Counted from the first letter of the stretch, positions 23,049 through 33,759 are shown. The stretch: DNA of 64,000 nt from Sambucus nigra (GCA_949130495.1 OX422213.1:206329660-206393659); one strand, 5' to 3'. Notes: generated from the letters alone by a model not told the origin. Numbers and translations are program-made.

Positions 23049-26000
23049 TTATTTCAAATTCAAGTTATCATAAAAAATGAATTGATATTCGGTAGGAGCA
23101 GCCGAGTCACCCACACTACTGTTTAGACGCTTTGGCGCATATAGGACAATTGTACATGGATCGTTGTTGATATACTCCAAGTAAAACACTTGCTTGACCT
23201 TTTGAAAAGCACAAACAAATGACTCATCGCTCATGTGTTCGTTGCTCTTCAACTTGGACAAGTCAACCATGATCAAATTGGTGTCAGGATCGACTTTACA
23301 AGCATTTTTAACCTCAACTCTTACCCACTCACAGTAAAATACAACCTCTTTGAAGCTTACAAAATCCAATTCAAATATATTTCGAATTACACCATAGCAA
23401 GTCATTTCAGCTTCAACGAGGTTTTTATCTTTTGTGCTCGCTCGAAAGAAAGTAAGAGCCTTGTATGAAATGCCCGAGTTATGTACATTTGTACTTTCTT
23501 CGTACACCGTTGCAATGAATACATAACCATCAAGTTATGTACATTTGTACTTTATTCGTACACCGTTGCAATGAATACATAACCATTCAATCGATACTTT
23601 TTGTAATCTTGTGCCATGAACAAGGGTCCAGTGGCTAAACGATCAATCCTTGATGTTGCATCACCCTTCTTTAAGAGTTGAGAATATAGATAAATTTATT
23701 AGGTTAGTTATAAAGTTTTATTATAATATAACATTTAATAGAACCCATATTCATTATAATTACCTCGTGTGACAAGCACAACCTAAATTCGTTGTCTGAT
23801 TGTGCCATTGTTTTTCATCTTTTATTGTTCTCACAGGCTTTATATTTTCTATATAAAATTAATGTGGCGACCATATTACAAAATTAGCCATGTATAAAAT
23901 AATCTAAAATAATGTAAAACTTAAAATCATTTAAACTTACTTTTTCCATTCTTTGACATCTTCATGTGTGTCAAATAGATAACGAGCTACTTGTTCATGT
24001 CGCAAACTCGTTAATTTCACTCGTTTTCCCATCACATGACCACCCTCATCGGCGAACTCATCAATGTCATCAACGCTGGTCGAGTTAGGCATATGTTCCT
24101 GAGTATAGATTGATGACTCCACAGTGATGTATTCATCTACAATTGACCCTGCAATATATCGTGTATTCTTGACGTAATCTTTGAAAACTTTTATCAATCT
24201 TTCAAACGGATACATCCACTGATATCTGACTGGACCGTAAAGAAGTTCCTCATCGCATAAGTGAACCAACAAGTGAACACTCATGTCAAAGAATGAAGGG
24301 GGAAGTACTTCTCCAACACACAAATTGCTTAGGTCACCGCCAATTTTATGGCCACTATGTGTTCTCAATTGACTACCTTCTCACATAAAAGTGAGAATCA
24401 GATACTAATTTGCATAATAGCCCTTTGCAAATCCTTGTGCTTTAAGACACGGAGCTTAAACAATAGAGGAACCAATTGCATGATCACATGACAATCGTGG
24501 GACTTACAATCATGGGTAGCATAATTCACAATCCTTTGCAAATTGAATGAAAAATTAGATGGAACCTTCAAATTATATATTGTGTCTAAAAGCACCTTCT
24601 TTTCCTCACTCGTCAAAGTAAACACACCGGGGGGGAATTATTGTCATTTCCTTACTATTTTATTTCAACCATAGTTGTGGATTAAGTTTAAATGATTTAA
24701 GGTATTTTTATGCATTTTATCCATCCTTCGAATGACTCCACCAAGTCATGTGCCCACAATATGTTTAGCGATGTTCTTCTCTGCGTGCATCACATCCAAT
24801 ACATGGTGCACCGAGTTATTCTTGGCAAGTAAAATAAAACTGACCTCCTCGACCTTGCCTTTCTTGTCTCAGTTTCATTCCCAATTGTGGTCTTATTATT
24901 CTTGACATTCTTAAATTTAGGATTCTTACCTGGCATATTAGGGCGATAATCAGAATATTTACTTTTAATTTTTGAACCTAAAAATTTTCTCGATGGTAGC
25001 CTATGTTCAACCCCACCCAATAAAAAATTGGAACCTTTGTCAAATCTGAAACTATGAGCGGGGGGTAAAAACCTCCTATGGAAATGATATACTTTTTTGG
25101 AGCTAGTGGGGAGACGAAGAGATTCAGTCTCCCTCCATAAATAGGACACCCCAAATAACCATGTACTACACAACCGAATAATGTCCCATAAGCTGGAAAA
25201 TCATGAATTGCCCACATCAACATAGCTTTCAGCGTAAACTCTTATTTTCTAAAAGATTCAAATGCTTGCACACCCTCTTCCCATAATTCATTTAATTCTT
25301 GTACCAAAGGAAACAGGAAAACATCGATGTCATCACTTGGTGCCTTTGGCCCAGGTATCAACAAAGACAACATAAAAAATTCAAGTCTCATACACTGTGA
25401 AGGAAGGAGGTTTAGTGGGGATAGGATCACTGGACATACACTCTGATTGGTACTTATATTTACAAATGGATTGAAACCATCTGTTGATATTGCCAAACTA
25501 ATGTTACACTATTCTCGAGCAAAATCGAGATACTTATAACTCATCCTCCTCCAAGTTGTAGAATCAATAGGATAACGCATAAGATTATCCCCTACTTCTT
25601 CCCTAGCATTACAAGTCATTGCCTCTGCTATCCATAGTACTGTAAAAAATTTCTTTAATCTAGGCCCAACAGGAAAATACTTCAACACTTCTTGAGGCAC
25701 TTTTGAGCATGTGCCTTCCTTACCAGTAGATTGGACATATCTAGGTTCATCGCATACCGGACACTGATCTAGATTTTCATACTCCTTTCGGTATTGTATG
25801 AAGTCAAACAAACAAGAATGAATCAATTTATACTTCATTCCTAAACCTTTCAAACTATTCTTCATAACAGTATAGCTACTTGGAAGCGTATTCTCCTTGG
25901 GCAGCAATCCCTTCACCCAATTCCGAATTCCTGTCATGTTATTGCCAGACAAACTGTATTGGGTATTCAAACTATGCAAACCAACCATGGCATGTAAATT

Positions 26001-26497
26001 TGTTTGATCTTTCTCACAGCCAAAGTATAACGGTTGGTTCCCCTTAAATTTTAAACTCTAGTATTCATCTTCAAGGTTTATCCTGATATCTTCATAAGCA
26101 CCTGAAGCTTGTATATCGTTAGTGACCTCATTATCTTCCACTTCATGAACTCCGTAATAAATCCTCTAACATATTATGATCTACGACATCCCCTTGTACA
26201 TTTATCCTACTTGTTGAAGGTTGTTGTGAAGGCTGCTCGGGGACAAAAGGAGTTCTCGATTCCTCGTGAAAATTTCCAAATCGATAACTCTCTTGCATAC
26301 CCCATCTTAACAAATATATTTTAATTGTTTTCCACTTAAACACCTTACCATTATCACACCTAGCACACGGACATGGAAACTCTTCATCATCAAAAAAATC
26401 TCTTTGCGTATTTCACAAATTCATTAGCACTTCTACGAAGCACATCCCCTAATCTATTTGTCTCACCCATCCACTCTTTGTATTTAGGATATCCCAT
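23049..26497 (-). pseudogene. TNP2-type CACTA transposase, broken
   Basis: Minus strand, in family order. N-terminal Transpos_assoc domain from Met at 26497 (MGYPKYKEWMGETNRLGDVL), frameshifted at a T-run near 26395 into 'FPCPCARCDNGKVFKW'. Transposase_21 core: 25988-25509 ('CPVCDEPRYVQS', 'YFPVGPRLKKFF', 'MRYPIDSTTWRRM'), 25496-25242 ('STDGFNPFVNISTNQSVCPV', 'LLIPGPKAPSDDIDVFLFPL'), 25223-24978 ('WAIHDFPAYGTLFG'). Then 24625-24398 ('HDCKSHDCHVIMQ'), DUF4218 at 24368-23937 ('EVLPPSFFDMSVHLLVHLCD', 'GPVRYQWMYPFERLIKVFKD') and DUF4216 at 23507-23049 ('DESFVCAFQKVKQVFYLEYI'). Stops and frame changes separate the blocks; part between 'SHDCHV' and DUF4218 looks deleted. The protein would cut and join the CACTA ends. 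Confidence 0.9.
23476..23587. repeat. 56-bp tandem duplication next to the TNP2 3' exon
   Basis: Two near-identical units beginning 'gttatgtacatttgtacttt' and ending 'gaatacataaccat' are adjacent (23477-23531 and 23535-23587). Only one or two bases differ (cttctt versus cttatt), so the duplication is recent relative to element decay. Confidence 0.85.
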
Positions 26498-26519
26498 CAC
26501 AGTTACTACAAGCAATCAC

Positions 26520-27150
26520 CTATTATAGTTAAGAAGCGTATATTCGTGGATGAGCATAAACAAAAGTGTGAACATTTATTAAATTTACATATAAGAACTA
26601 GAAGGCTAGATTCCCCATTATTACCTATTAGTTGTATAAAATTTATAGTATGTTTCATTTAATTCTGTCTTATTTATATTCTATTTTAAAATGTCAAATT
26701 CAAATTCAATTTATAATATTAATTCTTATTTCCTCCATCTCCTCTATAGGGTGAGTGGTTCTATCCCATTCAATAACGCATATTTTTGTAATTACTCTTA
26801 ACAACTAATGCACATTGTTCAAATTTAAGGAAAATTTGACAGCATATCCCCATAGTTCTCTAAGTACACGACGTAGATTCGTAAGTGTGAGTGTTATTTC
26901 AATTTATCAATTGAAATAACACTTAACATCGCACCATCTAGTATATACCCAGAGAACATTAAGATACGACTGCAGAACTTCCTCCAAAAGTAGCAAGTTT
27001 GAGCCACTAAATATACTATTATACAGAAACTATACAGTCTCAAACTGTCCAAATGGGGCAATTCCAAAGATCTCATTACTGGGATAACGACTCTCGAACG
27101 GATCTAAGGTCTATTGAATCTGTACGCACAAGAACTAGAAGGCTAGTATC
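26520..27150. other. CACTA upstream region of TNP2, non-coding
   Basis: AT-rich sequence upstream of the TNP2 start on the minus strand, the expected place for its promoter and 5' UTR. No convincing gene. The 60-residue minus frame at 26894-27076 shows no known motif. Confidence 0.4.
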
Positions 27151-27260
27151 TATGCGTATTATATGTAATTTCAAGTATGTTTCATTTAATTATCATAATC
27201 CAGGGGTCGTGACACAAAGTAATTTTAGAAAAAAGTTGAAAACTCCCCCTCCCCCTATTT
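27150..27260 (+). repeat. Third copy of the CACTA-internal repeat
   Basis: 'attatatgtaatttcaagta', 'gtttcatttaattatcata', 'aagtaattttagaaaaaagt' and a C-tract match the two copies at 22365-22880 in the same orientation, 4.3 kb away across the TNP2 gene. Confidence 0.8.
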
Positions 27261-27499
27261 TTACAATAATCCAGTGGTCGTGCCACTTCCAAAAGTAACC
27301 AACCCAACAAATTGAGACAATATAATTATATAGGGAATTATTAGTGTGAATTCAATTAAGGATTTAAAAAAATTAAACAACTAACTTGCATATCCAACCA
27401 CATCCGTCCAATATAATCCAACAACAACAATAACAACAAACCAACAAATGTGTATCACGTACTCCTTCTAATTCATCTACTCAATTAATTCAACATTAA

Positions 27500-27635
27500 C
27501 AATTTCTAACCAATTTCAAACCTAAATAAGAATATACAAACAATATTTACAATGTCAAACAATTTCTAACAAATTTCAAACCTAAATAAGAATATACAAA
27601 CAATTTCAAACCAATTTCAAACCTAAATAAGAATA
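27500..27635. repeat. Short tandem repeat (aaacctaaataagaatata unit)
   Basis: Three copies of 'ccaatttcaaacctaaataa' plus 'gaatatacaaacaat' occur with spacings of about 60 and 45 bp. Confidence 0.8.
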
Positions 27636-27639
27636 TATA

Positions 27640-27975
27640 CCCACTCACCCCCACCCCCACCCCCTACCCCACCTCCCACCCCTAACCCCCTGCTCCACCA
27701 CCACCCATTGCCCCCTTCCCCCACCACACACATGCACATAGACACACCTCTGCACACACACACACACACTCTCTCACCCACCTACACACACACACACACA
27801 CCACCACCCCTACCCCCCCACTGCCCCCTACCCTACCCCCACCATGCACACACGCGCGTGCACACACACTACCCTCCCCCCCCCCCACAAACACACACCT
27901 GCACACATATATACCCACACACATATACACACACATATATACAAATGAAAGAGAGAGAGAGAGAGAGCAGTCGCT
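27640..27975. repeat. C-rich, (CA)n and (GA)n low-complexity tract in the CACTA element
   Basis: CCCCACC-type runs, several (CA)n runs, (TATA) patches and a (GA)n run sit just inside the right subterminal array. Open frames on both strands here come from the repeats and are not genes. Confidence 0.9.
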
Positions 27976-28045
27976 TAGAGAGAGAAAGAGGTGGGAAACC
28001 AAAACGATGGGAAAAAAGGAGGGGGAGGGTTTTTTACTGAGAAAA

Positions 28046-28256
28046 CTGTCACGGATCTGTCACGGTCATTGACCATGACAACTTTATATGATTGTCACGG
28101 TCAATGACCGTGACAAGTCTGTGACAAAAAACACATGTTTTTTTTTATCACGGTCAATGACCGTGACAAACAGTTGTCACGGACTTGTCACGATCATTGA
28201 CCGTGACAAAAAACTCATGTTTTTTATCACAGTCAATGACTGTGACAAGGCTGGCC
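28046..28256. repeat. Right subterminal repeat array of the CACTA element
   Basis: About five palindromic units of TGTCACGGTCA / TGACCGTGACA occur (for example at 28093-28115 and 28147-28169, decayed variants at 28205 and 28228), matching the left array. Spacers are T-rich. Confidence 0.9.
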
Positions 28257-28293
28257 AACTGAAAAGTGACAATTTAGCCTTTTTAGTATAGTG

Positions 28294-28296
28294 TTC
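28294..28296. repeat. Right 3-bp target duplication (ttc) of the CACTA element
   Basis: TTC immediately follows TTTTAGTATAGTG and matches 20515-20517. Confidence 0.85.
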
Positions 28297-28403
28297 TCTC
28301 TCAAGTACATACAAAATAAAGAAAATACAAATAAATTCTCCCAGAGGCATCAATCCTACCCATCATCGTCTCTATCATTTGTGGTACCATCCTAATCGCT
28401 GGC

Positions 28404-29115
28404 CTATCCTCTTACACCAAATATGTAGTCTCCTCCTATGAGATTCGGTGCACATGTCTCACTCAAACACTCTTGGTAGAAATAATAATCATTGGTTGCC
28501 TTGAGATGCTCTCTCTTGGGTAGTGCCTCTTGTATTTGGGCGGCCTGGTGATCTTGTTGAATCCTCATCTCTATCATATGTTTTTGCATTGCCTTCTATA
28601 AGGCATTGAACTGGACAGTGAATGACACCTCCTTCTACTACTTCTACTATATTGGAAGTGTTGGATATCTATAAAAGTCTGAGTTGTTGGAACATGATGT
28701 GACTTAACCTAAAATGTATCCTCCTCCTTATTATCTATAGAATTATGAGGAGGTGGATGGATTTGATCATCTCTCGATAACTATGCATTTGATCATTTTG
28801 CAGTAATTGAATCGACACGGGATAAAGAAATCTTGATACACTCATTGGGTAGGAATGGTACATTTACGATGACTGAAATAATGGCCAATAACATCCCATA
28901 ATGTAGGGACAATTGTAAACAACTATTTTCATCATTACGGGTAAAGACCATATGACGCCAAATGACGAAAGTAAGGTCAATGGACATCTTGGAACCAATG
29001 GCAAGGAGAAATATCATGTGTTCTACACCAAAGATGTTATGCCATGCAATGGGTGTAATATTGAAGGCTACAATGGTGTAGTCAGAGTAAATCTTTTGGC
29101 ACTATGGTGACTTGC
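28404..29115 (-). pseudogene. Plant transposon-type protein relic, C-terminal part
   Basis: On the minus strand a frame reads '…YTIVAFNITPIAWHNIFG', then 'MSIDLTFVIWRHMVF' and 'CLQLSLHYGMLL' (29017-28793), followed further on by a Gln-rich helical segment (28589-28404: MQKHMIEMRIQQDHQAAQIQ). The pattern (a conserved block ending in 'LPYG-x-L'-like sequence and a Gln-rich tail) resembles the 'putative plant transposon protein' domain common in plant repeats; this is from general knowledge and not certain. It is interrupted at 29115 by an LTR element and continues at 32884. Stops between segments show it is dead. Confidence 0.45.
29111..29115. repeat. Left 5-bp target duplication (cttgc)
   Basis: CTTGC precedes the LTR start and recurs at 32884-32888. 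Confidence 0.9.
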
Positions 29116-30238
29116 TATCACACCCTAATTTTACTTTAAAATTATGGGTACGGGCAAACCTCAAAACTAAAGGAAAATGTCTTAATTTTCACATTCGCTA
29201 ATCCATGTGTTCTGGACAAAGTGGTTATGCAATTCGAAGTTGTCAGATTATGGGAGATGGTTTCTTTCGATCATTTAGTAGTTAACGCCTACTGCTACCA
29301 CTATGGAGTTTTCGTTAAGAATATATATAAGGAGGGGGTCCTCTGAGGCAAAATTTGGTCTTTATCCATGAGTGCTCTTAGGCTCTTGGAAACTTCGTGG
29401 GCATGTTTAGGTTATCCATAGACTGAATGTGGGATTGGTAGTGCATGGATTTTGGGACGTGATAAAAAAATTTCTTGACTCACCCTTGTTTTGCAACATT
29501 AGGTTGCATAAGTGGGCTGAGTTTCTTATATTTTGAGATGGCATTGTCTTAATTCGTGGGTTGTTGCTAGTTGACTTCAAAGAGAAGTTGTACTTGTCCA
29601 AAAATGGGTATTGGGCAGTTTCATGATAATTATGGGGCTAAATAGGTGTAAAAATGGGATTGCATCAGGTTAGCACATATAAATCACGGGATAACTTCTT
29701 GGACACATGTTAGGACGCTAATGCATCGGTTTTAGGAAGTTTTATGGGAGTTACTTGGTCAAAACAGGTGTAAAAATGGGATTGCATCGGTTGGGCACAT
29801 GGAGATCATGGGGTAACTCCCTAAACACTCATTGGAAGGCTAATATAGCAGTTTTGAAGGAAATTTCATGGGAGAAACCTGGAAAAATTTAAATGAGATA
29901 CATGTCCTAACAGTTGGGGATGTCAAAAACATTTGTTACCTTATTTATAAGCATTTGTCCCCTGTATTTTTAGGCAGGGAGCCTTTGGATAAAATTGAGC
30001 ATTCCTTTGTAATCTTTTGAGTGATTAATAAAGGTTAGGAATTGAGTTCCTGTGATTTTTTGCCTTGTGTGCGCGTGCCTCATATATATATTGTGTTGGT
30101 TTGCTTTTTTGCTTGCTATTTTCTTGTTAAAACCAGGTTATTCAAGTGAACCTCGTGTATTGGTTGGTTGATAAGATTTTGGGAGAGAAAATTTGGTGTC
30201 TCATTGGAGAATTTCAAAAAAAAATTATCTGTGTGACA
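29116..30238 (+). repeat. 5' LTR of the gag-only element
   Basis: Starts tatcacaccctaatttt (decayed TGTCACACCC) and ends GTGTGACA just before the primer site. It is colinear with the 3' LTR, including 'tggacaaagtggttatgcaa', 'ttcgtgggttgttgctagtt', 'gattaataaaggtt' and 'tgttggtttgctttttt'. The 'tgattaataaagg' word near the end is a plausible polyadenylation region. Confidence 0.9.
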
Positions 30239-30240
30239 AT

Positions 30241-30251
30241 TGGTATCAGAG
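30241..30251 (+). other. tRNA-iMet primer-binding site of the gag-only element
   Basis: TGGTATCAGAG follows the LTR end by two bases; the next base has drifted (GTTG instead of GCT). Confidence 0.85.
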
Positions 30252-30363
30252 TTGTGTTTTGGAAAAAATTCTAGTGTGTTTAAACAGTTTTTGAAGGGAA
30301 GTCCGAATTTGTCAAGGTTAGTACGAGTTTGGAAAGGTTTTTTTTTCTTGAATTCTCCAAGAA

Positions 30364-31661
30364 ATGGCAGGTGGAAGTAGTGCAGAATTGCGAGAAAGGG
30401 TGACAAAATTGGAGGAATTCATTGCAAACCCTCCAACGGATGTTGCAGTATCAGCACTCTCAGTTAAGTTGGAATAATTACAGTTGGAACTACAGCGAGT
30501 TTGAATGGTGCAAGAAAATCACATTCGGGACGCTGATGAAAAACTTGGGAATTTATGGCTGATGTTGGTGTTTTGGCTGACGAACTCTGTGCTCATTTGG
30601 GCAAACTTGATGAGGATTCTGGGTTGTTAAAAAATTCATGAATGTGGGTAACAAAGACACTAGTGATGGTGTCAAGAAGTATACAATTCCATAATGGAAG
30701 GATTTTGTCGGTGCAAGATCGATGAAGGAATTGTATAATTTTGTGTATGATATAGAATAGTATTTCAAGACTGCTCATATCAATGAAACGGAGAAGGTAG
30801 AAATCACCACAATGTACATATGTGTTGATGCAAAACTTTGGTGGAGAACTCGGACCGAAGACAAGAGCAGGTCTGAAATTAGTTCATGGAGTAAACTAAG
30901 GAAATAATTGCGGGATCAATTCTTATCGGCAAATTTAGGTTGGTAAGCGAGGGAAGCGTTACGACGCTTGAAGCATGACAAGACTTTGTGGGATTACGTG
31001 AAAGAGTTCACGTCGGTGATGCTAGATGTTAAGGGAATGTACGAGGAAGATAAGGTCTTCAATTTCATTTCCAATCTTCAGGCTTTGGCACAGGGTGAAT
31101 TATGGAGATAAGGTGTGCGTGATTTTCAGCAAGCAATAGCAGTAGCGGATAGCCTAGTGGATCTTAAACTTGACCGGTCAGATGCTGGTCCATCTAAGTC
31201 CAAAGGTAAAGACAAAGTCATTTCATAATCGAGCAAATATGGAGGGACAGGTAATGACAAGGGAAAGAGGGCTGCTGATGGACAACCAAACAAAGGCAAA
31301 GGTAGCTATTCCGGGTGTTTCATTTGCAAGGGTTCACATCGAGCAAATGATTATCCAATACGGGAAATACGTCCTGCACTTCAAGTTAAAGAGTCAAAAG
31401 ATGTTGGCTCAAATTTAGGTAGGGGAGACGCTCGTGTCAACCCCTTGGTTTTACAGGGAAGACTCCAAGCATTGGAGTCTATGGAAAAGGTGTTTGATGT
31501 CTTGGTGTGCACTGGTCGCAGGAACCACGCATTACCAAGAAGGACTTCTGCGTTAGGGGGTGAAAATATGGAGGTTATGGTCCTACATAGAGGAATTGAA
31601 CTGGAATGAGTTTGGTCTTGTGTTACATTTGGGTTGAATAGAAGATTCAATGGCTGTTTTT
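30364..31661 (+). pseudogene. Retrotransposon gag, broken
   Basis: Begins MAGGSSAELRERVTKLEEF (coiled-coil start) and, after frame changes, shows 'MKELYNFVYDIEQYFKTAHI', 'AKLWWRTRTEDK', 'REALRRLKHDKTLWDYVKEF', 'VFNFISNLQALAQGELW', 'DFQQAIAVADSLVDLKLD' and a basic Lys/Gly tail. A CCHC knuckle near 31311-31353 reads CFICKGSHRANDY, with the last Cys changed to Tyr. This is the Retrotrans_gag arrangement of plant Ty3-type elements. About ten stops, many at former CAA/CAG/CGA/TGG codons, make it non-functional. No protease motif follows although the interior continues to 31740. Confidence 0.88.
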
Positions 31662-31740
31662 AGTGAAATCCAAGGTTTCGTCAGAAAATTTTCAGTGGAG
31701 TTGGATTTTTCTTTGTATCAACGAGGTCGTCGAATTCTTT

Positions 31741-31753
31741 TGGTGGGGGAGGG
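31741..31753 (+). other. Polypurine tract of the gag-only element
   Basis: TGGTGGGGGAGGG lies just before the 3' LTR start (ttTGTCACACCC at 31756). Confidence 0.8.
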
Positions 31754-31755
31754 TT

Positions 31756-32883
31756 TGTCACACCCTAATTTCACTTTGAAATTATGGGTATGGGTATGGG
31801 CAAACCTCAAAGCTAAAGGAAAATGTCTTAGTTTCACTTTGGCTAAGGCATGCAGCTGGACAAAGTGGTTATGCAATTCGTAGTTGTCAGATTATGGGAG
31901 TTGGGCTCTTTCGATCATTTGGTAGTTAGCGTCTACTGCTACCACTGTGGATTTTTCTTTAAGAATGTATATAAGGAGGGGGGTCCTCCGAGGCAAAATT
32001 TAGTCTTTAGTCATGAGTGCTCTTAGGCTCTTGGCAACTTCGTGGGCATGTTTGGGATATCCATAGACCGAATGTGGGATTGGTAGTGCATGGATTTTAG
32101 GGCGTGATCAGGAAATTTCTCGAATCACCCCTGTTTTGCAACATTGGGTTGCATTGGTGGGCTGAGTTTCTTATATTTTTGAGGTGGCATTGTCTTAATT
32201 CGTGGGTTGTTGCTAGTTGACTTCAAAGAGCAGTTGTGCTTGTCCAAAAATGGGTATTGGGCAGTTTTCATGACATTTATGGGGTTGAATATGTGTAAAA
32301 ATGGGATTGCATCAAGTTAGAACATATAAATCATGGGATAACTTCTTAGACACATGTTGGGATGCTAATGCATTAGTCGTGGGAAGTTTTATGGGATTTA
32401 CTTGAGCAAAACAGGTGTAAAAACGGGATTGCATCAGTTGGGCATATGTAGATCATGGGGAAACTCCCTAAACACTTGTTAGAAGGCCAATGCAGCAGTT
32501 TTTAAAGCAATTTCGTGGGAGAAACCTGGCAACATTTAATTATGACACATGTCCTAGCAGTTGGGGATGTCAACAACATTTGTTACCTTATTTATAAGCA
32601 TTTGTCCCTTATTTTTTTTGGCAGGCAGCCTTAGGAAAAAATTGAGTGTTCCTTTGTTATCTTTTGAGTGATTAATAAAGGTTGGGAGTTGAGTTCCTGT
32701 AATTTTGTGCATTGTGTGCGTGTGCCTCATATATATTGTGTTGGTTTGCTGTTTTGCTTGCTATTTTCGTGTTAAAAGCAGGTTGTTCAAGTGAGCCTCG
32801 TGTATTGGTTGGCTGATCAGGTTTTGGGAGAGAAAACCTTGTTCCTCACTGGAGAATTTCAAAAACAAATTATTCGTGTGAAA
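31756..32883 (+). repeat. 3' LTR of the gag-only element
   Basis: Starts TGTCACACCCTAATTTC and ends TTCGTGTGAAA. Compared with the 5' LTR it has a small duplication near the start (gggtatgggtatggg). The short open frame at 32791-32979 spans the LTR end and the flank and is not considered a gene. Confidence 0.9.
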
Positions 32884-33110
32884 CTTGCTATGGTCTATAT
32901 CTTGGGGAGTGTAGTTTATGGCAATATAGAAATTGTAGAAATGGGTGAGATGATCAGGTTCTCAAGATACCCAAAGTAGGGAACACTAGGAATGTTAATA
33001 GGCCAAAAATTCTTTCCGATGAGGCTATACTTGAGCTCTCCTAACATGACGGATGATGTACAGTTCATCTACTTGTTTGTGAAAATGGAACTCCTGCACA
33101 GTACTTAGTC
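32884..33110 (-). pseudogene. Plant transposon-type protein relic, N-terminal part
   Basis: After the second CTTGC, the minus-strand reading continues the interrupted relic of 28404-29115 ('HKQVDELYIIRHVRRAQV', then '…NYTPQDIDH' leading into the TSD). Stops are frequent and the 5' end is not definable. Confidence 0.35.
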
Positions 33111-33309
33111 ATCCCCACTCATAGTGAGAATAGGAATGAAATAAGTGATGGAAATATGATTCCAAAAGAACGTTAAATAAACAAAAATGATCTAAATGTG
33201 TATAATATCACACATATATAGCCAAAAAAACACGATTTCAGACATACTAACTAATTTTAAAAAAATGTTGTATAAAAAATGTGCTAAAACACCATATATG
33301 TATGTATGT

Positions 33310-33668
33310 ATATATAGGGAAAGTCTCACCTACGAACCCAAAAATGAGTTTGCAAGGTGAGGACTTTTTTTTAAAACGTTCATTTTTTATAGGTTTTAAA
33401 CATTTCGAGGCACCCCCTAATAAAATCATCTCAAAATATATTTTCATATTTTAAAGAAATGGGTTGATGCTTGATAGTTTTTAAGACCCTTTCAAAAACT
33501 AAGAAACATTGACCCTTTCTAGCAAAAAAAATCATTTTGATTTGATTTTTTAGGGGTAACGTGAAATATTTAAAACCCATAAAAAAATCAACCCAATTTT
33601 TTTTACCATTTTAAATAAAATGGTCCACACTATGTGGACTCATTTTTTAGTTTGCATGTGAGGGTCTT

Positions 33669-33741
<73 letters not shown>
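33310..33741. repeat. MITE-like inverted repeat ending in (CT)n(TA)n
   Basis: The left edge 'gggaaagtctcacctacgaa … atgagtttgcaaggtgagg' and the right edge read inward 'gagaaagaccctcacatg … atgagtccacatagtgtgg' are similar inverted termini. The right side is followed by (TC)n 33667-33693 and (TA)n 33694-33741, and a short (TATG/TA) tract lies on the left. No coding. The open frame 33247-33447 lies inside it. Family not known to me. Confidence 0.55.
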
Positions 33742-33745
<4 letters not shown>

Positions 33746-33759
33746 GACAAAGAAAGGAA

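Larger units (their letters stand above)
20518..28293 (-). mobile_element. CACTA (En/Spm) DNA transposon, 7.8 kb, full length but decayed
   Basis: Tips are CACTACACTAAAA (left) and, read inward from the right, CACTATACTAAAA: a 13-bp terminal inverted repeat with one mismatch. The 3-bp TSD ttc is perfect. Inside are arrays of palindromic subterminal repeats at both ends, a TNP2-type transposase gene (minus, 26497 to 23049) followed by a TNPA-type regulatory gene (minus, about 22240 to 20700), and long non-coding tracts. Both genes have breaks, so the element could move only with proteins supplied in trans. Strand is given by gene direction. Confidence 0.95.
29116..32883 (+). mobile_element. 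Gag-only, non-autonomous LTR retrotransposon (TR-GAG-like), 3.8 kb
   Basis: Two LTRs (29116-30238 and 31756-32883, about 1.12 kb each), a primer site, a polypurine tract, a 1.5-kb interior coding only gag, and a perfect 5-bp TSD cttgc. There is no protease, RT, RNase H or integrase, nor room for them. This matches the class of plant terminal-repeat elements that carry only GAG. The LTRs are clearly similar but carry many substitutions and small gaps, so the insertion is not young. Confidence 0.92.

Noticed and set aside
27682..28040. Open frames of about 106-110 residues on both strands
   Set aside because: They are produced by (CA)n, C-rich and (GA)n repeats at the CACTA right end; composition is repetitive and both strands are open.
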